A stretch of DNA of 64,000 bases from G016234445 sp964438865. GTDB taxonomy: Bacteria; Chloroflexota; Dehalococcoidia; Tepidiformales; Tepidiformaceae. The stretch spans positions 1-64,000 of the forward strand of contig CAYTMI010000007.1 in assembly GCA_964438865.1 (NCBI GenBank), read 5' to 3'. Shown here piece after piece: positions 24,882 to 33,958 of the stretch. Made by a program: the position numbers and the translations under genes. Numbering within the stretch: position 1 is the stretch's first letter; each line of letters opens with the position of its first letter. Below the pieces are notes generated by a model. That model was not told the origin of the DNA and searched no databases. It was given only the letters and a program-made list of their open reading frames with translations.

Positions 24882-26696
24882 TTAGACGACCTGGAGCTCC
24901 TTAAGCTTGGCCTCAGGCACGACGCCGTTCTCCCAGCCGCGGAGGCGGTAGTAGTCCTCCAGCATGACGTCGAGTTCGCAGACGTGACCCATGGAGCCCT
25001 TCGAAGTCGACGGCTCGTGGGTAAAGCGCCTCGGCAATGTGTCCGAGCCCGCGCCGAAGCCCGCCAGGTTGTTGTACCGGCGTTCGAGGTTGTAGATCCT
25101 CTCCCCGGTGACGAGGACGTCGCCCGCATCGAACTTGTCGAGGCCAGTCATGACCCGGTACTGCTCGGCATACTCGTCTGGCCCCTCGGCGAAGGCACTG
25201 AACTTGCAGAGGTCCAGGCTGTCGGAGAACGCGTGGAGGTCCTGGAGCAGCTTCAGGAGTTCGCCCTTGCCTTCGAACGCGAGGGGGTCGGTCTTGAGGC
25301 CGATGACACCGAGTTCGCTCGCGGGGCTGTAGCCGCGGAGATGGCAGGCACCGCGGTTGGAGGTGGCATAGCCGAGACCCATGCCCTTCAGGCCGCGGGG
25401 GTCGTAGGCGGGCGTGGACTGGCCCTTCACCGTCATCGCGAGTTCCGGGTGGCCAATCGACTTTGTGTACGCGTCGATGCCGTCGGCGAGCTTGCCCCCG
25501 GGACCCTGGCGAAAGGCGACCTGGCGCATGAATGCGACCATCTGCTGGGTGTCTCCCCACTGGACGCCTTCCCCGGCGGGGATGTATTCGCGCTGGGTGG
25601 CTTCCATGACCGCGGAGATGGCCTGGCCGATCTCGATCGCGTCATACCCCCAGTCGTTCGCAAGGTCGATCATGTACGCGACCGCGGCAACGTCGTCGTT
25701 CCCGCAGTTGGCGCCCAGCGACCAGGCGGGTTCGTACTCCACCGACTCCATCTTCACCTTGTAGGGGCCTTCCTTGACTTCGACTTCCTTCTTGCAGGCG
25801 ACAGGGCAGGCGTGGCAGGTGGGGTCGTTGATCAGGTAGTGCTCGTTGACGTATTCGCCGCCGATCTTCTCGGCGTTGGCGAAGGATGTCTCCTGGCTGT
25901 TGCGCGCCCCGAGAGCACCGATGGTGTTCGTGACGTTCATCAGCATGTTGGTGCCGTAGATGGAAAGGCCACCCTTCTTCGGCGACGTGATCGTGGATTC
26001 GTCCATGATCTTGGCGAGGGCGTTGGCGTGGGCGGTGCGCCAGGCGTCGCGGTCGGCGGCCCGCGGGTAGTTTCGGGCGGACTTCACGACGATCGCCTTC
26101 AGGTTCTTGCTGCCGCCAACGCAGCCGGTACCGCCGCGACCGGCGGCGCGGTCGTTTTCGTTCAGCCAGCTGGAGAAGCGGACGAGGTTCTCTCCCGCCT
26201 GGCCAATCGCCAGGACGCTGAGGTCGTCCTTGCCGTGGCGCTCCTGGAGGACCTTGATCGTTTCGTGGGCGCCCTTGCCCCAGAGGTCGGCGGCGTCGCG
26301 GAGTTCGACGTTGCCGCCAGAGACGTACGCGTACACCGGGCCGCTGGCCTTACCCGTGAAGATGAGGCCGTCGAAGCCGGCCCAGCGGATGCGCGCGGCG
26401 CTCCAGCCGCCCTGGTGGCTATCGGTGACGGTGCCGGTCAACGGGCTCTTGGTGACGACGGCCATGCGGCCGCTCATCGTCGCCTCGGAGCCGGTGAGGG
26501 GGCCGTTCATGAAGCAGAGCGGGTTTTCGCCCGACATCGCGTCGATGGTGGGGCCGGCTTCGTAGACGTAGCGGACGCCAAGGCCACGGCCGCCGATGTA
26601 CTTTCGGGCCCAGTCATCAGGGATTGGGCGGTAGTCGGTCGAACGCTTTGTGAGGTCGACGTGGGCGACGCGGCCCGCGTATCCACCAAGTGCCAT
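24882..26696 (-). CDS. Aldehyde:ferredoxin oxidoreductase family (tungsten/molybdenum pterin enzyme)
   Basis: A 604-residue AOR-family enzyme. The N-terminal domain has RKYIGGRGLGVRYVYE and the pterin-binding GRGGTGCVGGSKNLKAIVV. [4Fe-4S] ligands fit Cys294, Cys297 and Cys301 (CHACPVAC) plus Cys497 (LDLCKFS). The family oxidises aldehydes to acids with ferredoxin using a bis-pterin W (or Mo) cofactor; some members act on aromatic acids. It has a GGAGG site before the ATG at 26696. It is divergent from a short GntR-type regulator, and a MoaD-like gene lies 2 kb away. Substrate unknown. Confidence 0.9.
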   Translation of the reverse strand: MALGGYAGRVAHVDLTKRSTDYRPIPDDWARKYIGGRGLGVRYVYEAGPTIDAMSGENPLCFMNGPLTGSEATMSGRMAVVTKSPLTGTVTDSHQGGWSAARIRWAGFDGLIFTGKASGPVYAYVSGGNVELRDAADLWGKGAHETIKVLQERHGKDDLSVLAIGQAGENLVRFSSWLNENDRAAGRGGTGCVGGSKNLKAIVVKSARNYPRAADRDAWRTAHANALAKIMDESTITSPKKGGLSIYGTNMLMNVTNTIGALGARNSQETSFANAEKIGGEYVNEHYLINDPTCHACPVACKKEVEVKEGPYKVKMESVEYEPAWSLGANCGNDDVAAVAYMIDLANDWGYDAIEIGQAISAVMEATQREYIPAGEGVQWGDTQQMVAFMRQVAFRQGPGGKLADGIDAYTKSIGHPELAMTVKGQSTPAYDPRGLKGMGLGYATSNRGACHLRGYSPASELGVIGLKTDPLAFEGKGELLKLLQDLHAFSDSLDLCKFSAFAEGPDEYAEQYRVMTGLDKFDAGDVLVTGERIYNLERRYNNLAGFGAGSDTLPRRFTHEPSTSKGSMGHVCELDVMLEDYYRLRGWENGVVPEAKLKELQVV

Positions 26697-26886
26697 CGGA
26701 ATGCCTCCAGTGTGGTAGCGCCGGGGTAGGCAGGGCCGCTCCCGGACGGCGGGAGTTTACCAGACGGCCGGTGGCAAAGCGCGCCGCGTCTTTACCTTCG
26801 CGAGGAGGGAGGTTGCCACGGGGGGGCAGAGTTCACTTCGCGCCCGCAGCGCGTCCCCGCCCGATGCGCGTATCGTGTAGAACGAG

Positions 26887-27213
26887 ATGGTGATGGAGAA
26901 GGTCCCCCGGCGGACGAAGGCCGAGTCGGTGTATGAATCGCTCCAGGCCGCGATCCTCTCCGGTGAACTCCGCGAAGGGGAGCACCTGCGGCAGGAAGAA
27001 GTCGCCGCGCGCTGGGGCGTCTCCCAGACGCCGGTGCGGGAAGCCTTCCGGCGCCTGGAATCGGAGGGGCTGATAGAGCACACCGCCAACCGTGGCGTCG
27101 TCGTCCGCGGCATCCCTTGGCGCCCGCCCGCGGCCCCGCTCAACAGCATCGCCCGGCGGTGGTCAGAACTCGTCTCTGACCCCGAATCAGTTCCCGGGAG
27201 CGACTTCCCCTAG
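26887..27213 (+). CDS. GntR-type winged-helix regulator lacking an effector domain
   Basis: A 108-residue protein. Residues about 8-75 form the FadR-type GntR winged helix: KAESVYESLQAAILSGELREG, then QEEVAARWGVSQTPVREAFRRL, then the wing EHTANRGVVV. The usual FCD ligand-binding domain (about 130 residues) is absent; instead there is a 33-residue proline-rich tail and a proper stop. It may be a natural short regulator or a truncated one. A second ATG at 26893 is possible. Divergence from AOR suggests it controls that gene. Confidence 0.8.
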   Translation: MVMEKVPRRTKAESVYESLQAAILSGELREGEHLRQEEVAARWGVSQTPVREAFRRLESEGLIEHTANRGVVVRGIPWRPPAAPLNSIARRWSELVSDPESVPGSDFP

Positions 27214-27292
27214 CTTCACCGGGCGCCCCGGACGACGCATTTCGTCGCGCCATCCCTAACGGCAGGGGGACCGTCTGCCGATACACCCGGTA

Positions 27293-27904
27293 ATGGATGG
27301 CTCACACACCACCAATTCCCTCGTGTCGATCACGTGGATGCGAGACGGCAACCCCTGCACCGCGCGGGGACGAATCACCGCAACCACGGGGACCATCGTC
27401 GGCCTCGCGCTGGAAGATCCGGCCGGCTGGCTCCCCGAAGAGTGCGTCTACCTGGTGACCGAAAACGGCGACCACGACATCGTCACCGTCGCCCAGTTTT
27501 CGCGGCAGCACGAACGGACGGCGGTGTTTGAAGTGCTTGCCCCGTGGCGGCGCTACAACCGGCGCCGCGACCGCCGTTACTTCGCCTCTATCAAGGCGCA
27601 GTCCCGCTCGCCCGGGGCGGCTGAGTGGTTAACCGGCCGGGTCGTGAACGTCTCTATGCATGGGATGCGGATGCAGATGACGAGCCGCCCGGCCACGCCC
27701 GTGGTCGAAGTGGCCTTGCGGGCGCTGAACAACACCGCCGTGATGCAATGCGACGTGATGGGCGTCCACCAAGGGGCGGCGGGCGTCGAGGTGCGGCTCA
27801 GGTTCCGGGAACTCTGCGCGCAGTCGCTGGTCGCGCTCCACGGCGTCCTTTCCGCGCTGCACGGGCTGGAAGAGCAGCGACCAGGGCTCGTCGGCGCGGC
27901 CTGA
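27293..27904 (+). CDS. PilZ-domain protein (putative c-di-GMP receptor)
   Basis: A 203-residue protein with an N-terminal YcgR-like half and a PilZ half from about residue 86. The c-di-GMP signature is present: an RRRDRR arginine cluster at 90-95, then NVSMHG (Asn119, Ser121, Gly124), matching RxxxR and (D/N)xSxxG. It probably links c-di-GMP to surface behaviour. It ends 3 bases before the convergent VWA gene stop. Confidence 0.8.
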   Translation: MDGSHTTNSLVSITWMRDGNPCTARGRITATTGTIVGLALEDPAGWLPEECVYLVTENGDHDIVTVAQFSRQHERTAVFEVLAPWRRYNRRRDRRYFASIKAQSRSPGAAEWLTGRVVNVSMHGMRMQMTSRPATPVVEVALRALNNTAVMQCDVMGVHQGAAGVEVRLRFRELCAQSLVALHGVLSALHGLEEQRPGLVGAA

Positions 27905-27907
27905 GCC

Positions 27908-30043
27908 TCAGCCCACCCCGGAAAGCTTCTTCCGTTTGCTGGCCACGTAGTCTACGAGGATGTATTCGCCGAGCTTGTCGGGCGTGGTGTAGAAGACGCG
28001 GCCCTTGTTGATCCGGGCCACCTGGTTCACGAACTCCTTCAAGTAGTAGTTGCGGTCCAGCATGAAGGTGTTGATCGTGATGTTCTTCTTCGTGCAGCGC
28101 TTCACTTCCTTGAGCGTCTCGCGGATGGTGATGGGGCTGGGAGGGTAGGCGAAGTAGCTGCGACCATGCTCCAGATGCGCCGTCGGTTCGCCATCGCTGA
28201 TCATGATGATCTGGCGAGTGCCGACGGTGTGCCGGGCGAGCAGATTCTGGGCGATCATCAGCGCGTGGTGCATGTTCGTGCCCAGCACGGATTCGTCCCA
28301 GCGGACGTAGGGAAGCTGGTCTGCCTTGAGTTCCCGGGCATAGGCGCTGAAGCCGATGATGTAGAGGCTGTCGCGCTGGAACTGCGATGAGATGAGGTTG
28401 TTGAGCGCCAGCGCGACCTTCTTTGCGGCCTGGAAGCTGCCGCGCAGGGCCATCGACCAGCTCAGGTCAAGCATGATCACCGTCGCCGTCTGCGTCAGGA
28501 GCTCTGTCCGGTGGACTTCGAAGTCCGCCGGGGCGAGGTGGACCGGGGTGCCGGGGCCTTCGCGGTACATCGAGTTCATGATCGTCTTCTGGATGTCGAG
28601 CTGGAACGGGTCGCCGAACTCGTACTTCTTGGTGGTGTCGGTCCGTTCGCCGCCGGTGCCGGTATCGCGGATCTCGTGTTTGCCGAGGGTTTCCTTCTTG
28701 AGCTGGGCGTAGATCTCGCCGAGGGCGCGCTGGCCGATCTTGCGGGTGCCCCGCGGGGTCAGCTCCCAGGCGTTGCCCTTCTTGCGGATGTAGCCGGCCT
28801 CTTCGAGGACTTCGAGGAACTGCTTGAGCTGGTCCAGCGTCTCCCGCGCCTCGGGGCCGAGGAGGTCTTCGAGCTTCTCCGCATCGATGTCCTCGATGTC
28901 GCCGCCGTACTGGGTGCGCTCCAGCTGGCGCTCCACCTCGTCGATCGATTGCATCTGGTCCATGAGCTGCATGGCCGCCTGGAGGTCCAGTTGCTCTTCG
29001 CCGCGGAAGGGGTATTGGTTCCGCAGGTCCCGCATGGGGTAGAGCTGCTCGAGGCTGCTGGCGAGCTGATTGAGCCCCTGCTGCATCTCCGAATCGCCGA
29101 TCTTGTCGGCGAGCAGGTCCTGGAGCTGCTGACGCATCTCCCCGGGCAGGCTGTCGAGGAGGCTTTGCATTTGGCCCATCTGGTGTTGCATCTGCTTGAT
29201 CAGCTCGTCCAGTGACTGGGGAGGGTCGTCGCCGAACAAGTCGCCGTACTGCTGCATGAACTGGTCGAAGTTCGGCTCTTGGCCGTCCATCTTGTCCTTC
29301 AGCATCTGGTTGAGGTCGCGGATCATGTCCTTCATCCGCGCCATGTCCTCGGGCGACATGTTCGCCAGCTGGTCGTACATGTCCTTGAAGAAGGTCTCCA
29401 TCATCGCCTTCTTCAACGACTCCAGGAGTTCGTTGAACTTCTCCTGGGCTTCCGGGTCCATGAACTCGTAGTTCTGGAGTTCCTTCATCTGCCCGGCCAC
29501 GTCCTGGGGAAGCTGTTCGAGAAAGTCTTGCTTCCGCTTCGCGATCGTCCGGAGCATGTCGGCGAATTCGCCCGGCTGCGAGCCGCCCTGCTGCTGGCCC
29601 GGCTGCTGGTTCCCGGGCTGTGGTTGTTGGCCGCCGGCCTGGGGCTGGCCCTCCATGCCTGGTTGTCCGCCATCCTGCGGTTCACCGCCCTCGCCCTGCT
29701 GCTGGGGGCCGTTCACCTCTTCCAGCCGGCGGTCGAGCGTTCCGCGCTCCATGGAAACGATCTCTTCGAGCTTCTGCTTGATGTCGTCGAAGACTGAACT
29801 CAGGTCAAAGCGGTCGAGTTGCTGCCGGCGTTGCTGGCGAAGCTGCTGGAGGAGGTCGCGTAGGCCCTGCATCCGCTGGCCCATCGGGTCCCGCATGCCA
29901 CGCTGCATGAGGTTGCGCAGGGCGTGCTGGAGGTCGCCGAAGTTCATCAGGTCGTCGGTCAGGTTGTCGAGGATGTCGTCGGCCTCGAGAGCCGGGACTT
30001 CCTGGGTGCCATCCCACATGGAGTAGCGGAAACGCATGACCAT
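27908..30043 (-). CDS. Large VWA-domain protein
   Basis: A 711-residue protein starting MVMRFRYSMWDGTQEVPALE at 30043 with GGGAGG upstream. The first half is helical and rich in Gln, Met and Asp (HALRNLMQRGMRDPMGQRMQG), with a very Gln/Gly/Pro-rich stretch around 120-160. The C-terminal third is a von Willebrand A domain with the MIDAS motif DLSWS, then a Ser/Asp loop IMISDGEPTAH. Such proteins are commonly partners of MoxR-type AAA ATPases, though none is encoded next to it here. No signal peptide; cytoplasmic. Confidence 0.85.
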   Translation of the reverse strand: MVMRFRYSMWDGTQEVPALEADDILDNLTDDLMNFGDLQHALRNLMQRGMRDPMGQRMQGLRDLLQQLRQQRRQQLDRFDLSSVFDDIKQKLEEIVSMERGTLDRRLEEVNGPQQQGEGGEPQDGGQPGMEGQPQAGGQQPQPGNQQPGQQQGGSQPGEFADMLRTIAKRKQDFLEQLPQDVAGQMKELQNYEFMDPEAQEKFNELLESLKKAMMETFFKDMYDQLANMSPEDMARMKDMIRDLNQMLKDKMDGQEPNFDQFMQQYGDLFGDDPPQSLDELIKQMQHQMGQMQSLLDSLPGEMRQQLQDLLADKIGDSEMQQGLNQLASSLEQLYPMRDLRNQYPFRGEEQLDLQAAMQLMDQMQSIDEVERQLERTQYGGDIEDIDAEKLEDLLGPEARETLDQLKQFLEVLEEAGYIRKKGNAWELTPRGTRKIGQRALGEIYAQLKKETLGKHEIRDTGTGGERTDTTKKYEFGDPFQLDIQKTIMNSMYREGPGTPVHLAPADFEVHRTELLTQTATVIMLDLSWSMALRGSFQAAKKVALALNNLISSQFQRDSLYIIGFSAYARELKADQLPYVRWDESVLGTNMHHALMIAQNLLARHTVGTRQIIMISDGEPTAHLEHGRSYFAYPPSPITIRETLKEVKRCTKKNITINTFMLDRNYYLKEFVNQVARINKGRVFYTTPDKLGEYILVDYVASKRKKLSGVG

Positions 30044-30185
30044 CGGCGCAAACCTCCCGGGGCGAAGGCGGTGCCGCCCCTCGTGGAGGTAACGGTAACG
30101 GAACCGCGGCGGCTTGTCAGTCGCCGGGCAAGTGCTCCGGACTGGCTCTTCATGAAGGGCGGGCCGGAGCCGATGATCTGCGCGT

Positions 30186-31064
30186 ATGGCTAAGGATCCG
30201 CTAGAACTGCTCGAACGGGTGGAAGACCTGCCCCCGTTGCCGGCCGTGGCCGCGCGCGTCATGGGGATGGCAGAGAACGAAAAGACCAGCGCCCTCGACC
30301 TCGCGCAGGTGCTGAGCACGGACCAGGCGCTGACCGCGAAGCTCATCCGCTTGAGCAACTCGGCCTACTACGGGTTCGCCCGCAAGGTGAGCACGGTGCG
30401 CGAAGCGGTACTCGTCCTCGGGTTCAAGCAGGTGCGCCAGGTGGCGGTGAGTTCCAGCATCATGAACGCCTTCACCGGGAGGAAGGTCGACGGCGATCCC
30501 TTCGACCTCGACCTCTTCTGGGGGCACAGCGTCGCCGTGGCGGTCGCCGCCGAAGCAGTGGCGAAGGCGACAAGGACCGCCAAGCCCGAAGACGCCTTCA
30601 CGGCCGGCATCCTTCACGACATCGGGCGGCTGGTGTTGCGGCGGGCGATGCCGGAGGAGTTTCGGCAGGCGGTGGAAATGGCGCGGGCGGAAGGCATGTC
30701 GCTCCACGCGGCGGAAGTGCTGACCACCGGTTACGCCCACGACGACCTGGGAAGGGCGCTGGGCGACCAGTGGAAGTTCCCAGGCCACCTTGTCGACGCC
30801 ATCCAGTGCCACCACAACGGCCGCCTCACCCCCGCCGCCGACGGCCTCCCGGGAATCGTGGCGCAGTGCGACCGGCTGGCACACCACTACGGGCTCTACT
30901 GCGGCTACGACGCCGCCGGGGAACCGATCCCACCCGCGCCGCCCGACCTGGCGGCAATCGAAACCGCGGCCGGCGGGATTGACCGCGTGCTCGACCGCGC
31001 CTTCTCCTTCATCGAGTCTGCCTCCGGGACGCCGGAAGCCTGGTACGCAGCAGCCGCCAGCTAG
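30186..31064 (+). CDS. HDOD-domain protein
   Basis: A 292-residue HDOD protein (HD-related output domain). It has LPPLPAVAARVMGMAEN near the start, then TKLIRLSNSAYYGF-like sequence and LGFKQVRQVAVSSSIMNAF, and an HD-like core HDIGRLVLRRAMPEEF. HDOD proteins act in signalling, often with c-di-GMP or chemotaxis circuits; the HD pair here may not be catalytic. It is divergent from the VWA gene. GATGAT lies 8 bases before the ATG as a weak -10 candidate. Confidence 0.85.
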   Translation: MAKDPLELLERVEDLPPLPAVAARVMGMAENEKTSALDLAQVLSTDQALTAKLIRLSNSAYYGFARKVSTVREAVLVLGFKQVRQVAVSSSIMNAFTGRKVDGDPFDLDLFWGHSVAVAVAAEAVAKATRTAKPEDAFTAGILHDIGRLVLRRAMPEEFRQAVEMARAEGMSLHAAEVLTTGYAHDDLGRALGDQWKFPGHLVDAIQCHHNGRLTPAADGLPGIVAQCDRLAHHYGLYCGYDAAGEPIPPAPPDLAAIETAAGGIDRVLDRAFSFIESASGTPEAWYAAAAS

Positions 31065-31065
31065 T

Positions 31066-31094
31066 TTGACCCGCCCCGGGCGCACCGCGAACAT
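31066..31094 (+). promoter_or_regulatory. Leaderless promoter of the CapA-family gene
   Basis: TTGACC (31066-31071), a 17-base spacer and GAACAT (31089-31094) end 6 bases before the ATG at 31101. The -35 overlaps the region just after the HDOD stop. Confidence 0.55.
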
Positions 31095-31100
31095 GCGGGC

Positions 31101-32846
31101 ATGGCGGCTCCCGGGCGAGAAACCTCGAACCGTGGCTGGCGGGTGGCCTTCGTTTTGTCGGCGGCGACCTTTTCCGGGGCGCTGCTTGCCCTCGGCGCGG
31201 TCGTCTACGACGCCGCGACGGGTGACGATGGCGGAGTCTCCAGCCCCTTGGCGGCCCTCGCCGGCAACGACAAAGACGCCAGGCTCCGCTACTCCGGCGA
31301 CCTCCCAGCCGCCCTCGACCCTGCCGGTTTCGAAGCCGCCGGTCCCGGGGACAAGCCCGACCTCTCGTTCGAAGAGAACGACGGCGGGGAGGACGTGGTC
31401 GTGGAGTACTTCGTCCCGGTGGCCTCGCTCGACACCGCCGTCGATGCCGTGACCGGGGCCCAGCTCCGCGCGCTCCTTTCCGGCGAAACGACCTGGGGCG
31501 AAGTCGGGGGCATTGGCGGTAAACCGCAGTCCGGGATCGTTCTCGCTGATCTTGCGCTCGTGCAGAGGTTCCGCGGCACTCACACACTCCGCTACGGCGA
31601 CTATGCCTCGCTCCTGCAAGCCATCGCCGTTCCCGGGAGCGGGATGATCGGCTTCGTGCCGATCGATCTCGTGACCCCGGGCGTCAGCGCCCTCGCTGTC
31701 GATGGCGTCGACATCGTCCGGGGGCGTGGGGACGTGTCCCGGTGGCCGTTCGTCCGGCGAGTGGTGGTGACCGCGAATTCGAAGCGCGGAGAAGCGGCGT
31801 TCGAACGGGTGACCAGCGAGCTCGGGGCCGAACTGCCCACGGCCACCACCGTTGTCGCGACCGGCGACATCCTCCAATCGCGCTGCACGCTGGCGAAGAT
31901 CCAGGCCACCGGGGACTGGGCCGCCGCGCTCCGCGGGCCGGTGGGCGAATACCTGGCCGCGGCGGACCTCGCCCTCGGCTCGCTCGATGGCAGCATCCAG
32001 GACATTGGGACGCCCTACGGCTGCGTCGGGACCACGAACCTGACCTCGCCGCCGGAGGTGATGGCCGCCCTCACCCTCGCCGGCATCGATGGAGTGACGG
32101 TCGCCACGAACCACGTCTTTGACTGCGGGCAGGCCTTCTGCGACGACCGCGCTTTCCTCCGCACCCTGGAACTGCTCGACGCAGCGGGGATACGCCACGT
32201 GGGCGGCGGGAGGAACCTGGAAGAAGCCCTCGCGCCCGCCATCTTCGAAGTGAACGGCATCCGCTTTGGCGTCCTCGGCTTCGATGACGTGGCCGCCTAC
32301 GAACTGGAGGCGACCGCGACGGCCTCCGGGACAGCACCGCTCGATGACAGCTACGCCGAGGAGATCGCAGCCGGGGAGCCTGCGTACTACCGCCCGGCGA
32401 GCGAGCTTTCGCTGGCGCGCTTCAGCGACCGCATTCGCAAGCTCAAGTCAGAGGTCGACGTGGTCATCGTCCAGGTCCAGTCGGGCACGGAGGACACGCA
32501 CACGCCCAGCCCGCGCAGCATCAAGGCACTGCGGGCGGCGGTCGATGCAGGGGCGGACCTGGTGGTCGGCAACCAGGCACACTGGGTCCAGGCGGTGGAG
32601 CCTCGCGGCGGCAGCTTCATCGCCTACGCGCTGGGGAACTTCATCTTCGACCAGGTGCACACGCCGGAACACACCCAGGGCTACCTGCTGGAGGCGAACT
32701 TCCTCGGGAAACGCCTGGCGAACGTGCGGCTCCTGACCTACCAGATCGTTGACCAGTACCACCCGGAGTTCGTCACCGGCGCCCGCCGGGCCAAGATCCT
32801 GGGGGACGTGTTCGACGCTACCGAAGCACTCCCGGCGGAACAGTAG
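31101..32846 (+). CDS. CapA-family phosphoesterase-fold protein with N-terminal PBP-like region
   Basis: A 581-residue membrane-anchored protein. One membrane segment (about 13-35) is followed by a region (40-235) resembling phosphate-binding-protein domains: VTGAQLRALLSGETTWGEVGG corresponds to the PstS-type segment with FSGKITNW. The rest is a PGA_cap/CapA metallophosphoesterase-like domain: VVATGDILQSR, TVATNHVFDCG, LVVGNQAHWVQAVE, YALGNFIFDQ. CapA proteins act in poly-gamma-glutamate or other surface polymer synthesis. The fusion suggests a surface protein sensing a ligand; its function is unproven. Confidence 0.8.
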   Translation: MAAPGRETSNRGWRVAFVLSAATFSGALLALGAVVYDAATGDDGGVSSPLAALAGNDKDARLRYSGDLPAALDPAGFEAAGPGDKPDLSFEENDGGEDVVVEYFVPVASLDTAVDAVTGAQLRALLSGETTWGEVGGIGGKPQSGIVLADLALVQRFRGTHTLRYGDYASLLQAIAVPGSGMIGFVPIDLVTPGVSALAVDGVDIVRGRGDVSRWPFVRRVVVTANSKRGEAAFERVTSELGAELPTATTVVATGDILQSRCTLAKIQATGDWAAALRGPVGEYLAAADLALGSLDGSIQDIGTPYGCVGTTNLTSPPEVMAALTLAGIDGVTVATNHVFDCGQAFCDDRAFLRTLELLDAAGIRHVGGGRNLEEALAPAIFEVNGIRFGVLGFDDVAAYELEATATASGTAPLDDSYAEEIAAGEPAYYRPASELSLARFSDRIRKLKSEVDVVIVQVQSGTEDTHTPSPRSIKALRAAVDAGADLVVGNQAHWVQAVEPRGGSFIAYALGNFIFDQVHTPEHTQGYLLEANFLGKRLANVRLLTYQIVDQYHPEFVTGARRAKILGDVFDATEALPAEQ

Positions 32847-32857
32847 CCCGCCGCCGG

Positions 32858-33958
32858 TCAACCCGGCTGTGCTGGCGGTGCAAGTGGCAAGTCTTGGGGT
32901 GGGCCGGGTGAGGCCACCAACCGCGGGAAGACGGGTGCGGGAACCCGCACAGCCACGCGCACCACGCTGCCAGTGTCGAGCGCGATCCCGCTCGACACTG
33001 TCATTTCCAGGACATCGCCGGAATCGAGCGCTATGGTGTGGCGGACGAAGTGGCCTTCGAGCCTTGTTCGGACAATGTTCGCCAGGGTGCCGGATTCGGA
33101 GCCAGTACAGGGGACGATCCACTCCGGTCGAACGAGGACCGCGCAGTGCCCGTCCTCAACGGGCGCTGCCGCCGACGCAAGGCCGAGGCAGGTTTGGACG
33201 ACGCCGCCCCTGGCGACACCGTCGAGGAACTGGACCTCGCCGCCAGCACGGGCACCAAGTTCCGTGGTGGGCCGGTAATAGAGGCCGTCGGGGGTATCGC
33301 ATTCGATAATGCGCCCGGCGTCCATCACCGCAACCCGGTCGGCGACGGCCAGGGCATCCCCGCGGTCGTGGGTTACAAGGACCGCGGCGACGCCTTCGCG
33401 GCGGAGGAGGTCGACGATCTGGTCGCGGAGCGCGGTGCGGAGAGCGGGATCGAGGTTCGAGAAAGGCTCGTCGAGAAGGAGGACGCGGGGACGAGGCGCC
33501 AGGGACCGTAAGACGGCGACGCGCTGCTGCTGACCGCCGGAGAGTTGATGGGGGTACCGGCCGAGGAGGCCTTCCAGCCCGGCGAGTTCGAGGAGTTCGC
33601 GGACACGATCGCGGGCTGAGGCAACCCCGCGAAGCCCATAGGAGATGTTGCCCTCGACCGTCTTGTGAGGAAAAAGGGCATAGTCCTGGAAGACGAGGCC
33701 GACGGATCGCTGGTGCGGCGGGACAGAACGGGCCGGAGACTCTATGGTCTGGCCGCCGAGGCGGACTTCGCCGGCGGCAGCTCGTTCGAATCCGGCGATA
33801 CACCGCAGCAGGGTCGTCTTTCCGCACCCGCTGGGGCCCACGAGGGCAAGCACCTCCCCTTCCCGGACGGAAAAGTCCGCGCCGGCCACTGCGGCCAGCC
33901 GGCCAAACCGCACGTGCAGATCCCGTACCTGAAGGATCTCAGGATTCAAGGTCCTCAA
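32858..33958 (-). CDS. fbpC: Fe3+ ABC transporter ATP-binding protein
   Basis: A 366-residue ABC ATPase. Walker A GPSGCGKTT (41-49), Q-loop FQDYALFPH, signature LSGGQQQR, Walker B VLLLDEPFSNLD and the His-loop THDR are intact. A C-terminal TOBE-like domain (about 240-366) follows, as in FbpC/PotA-type importers. I chose the TTG at 33958, which has GGGAGG upstream and overlaps the permease gene by 20 bases. The operon context makes iron the likely substrate. Confidence 0.85.
   Translation of the reverse strand: MRTLNPEILQVRDLHVRFGRLAAVAGADFSVREGEVLALVGPSGCGKTTLLRCIAGFERAAAGEVRLGGQTIESPARSVPPHQRSVGLVFQDYALFPHKTVEGNISYGLRGVASARDRVRELLELAGLEGLLGRYPHQLSGGQQQRVAVLRSLAPRPRVLLLDEPFSNLDPALRTALRDQIVDLLRREGVAAVLVTHDRGDALAVADRVAVMDAGRIIECDTPDGLYYRPTTELGARAGGEVQFLDGVARGGVVQTCLGLASAAAPVEDGHCAVLVRPEWIVPCTGSESGTLANIVRTRLEGHFVRHTIALDSGDVLEMTVSSGIALDTGSVVRVAVRVPAPVFPRLVASPGPPQDLPLAPPAQPG

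Noticed and set aside
24984..26729. 581-codon plus-strand frame antisense to the AOR gene
   Set aside because: AOR on the other strand has all iron-sulfur ligands and family motifs; this frame has none.
26750..26800. Imperfect palindrome ACCAGAC/GGCCGGT as a GntR operator
   Set aside because: Only 10 of 14 symmetric positions in GC-rich DNA; not better than chance.
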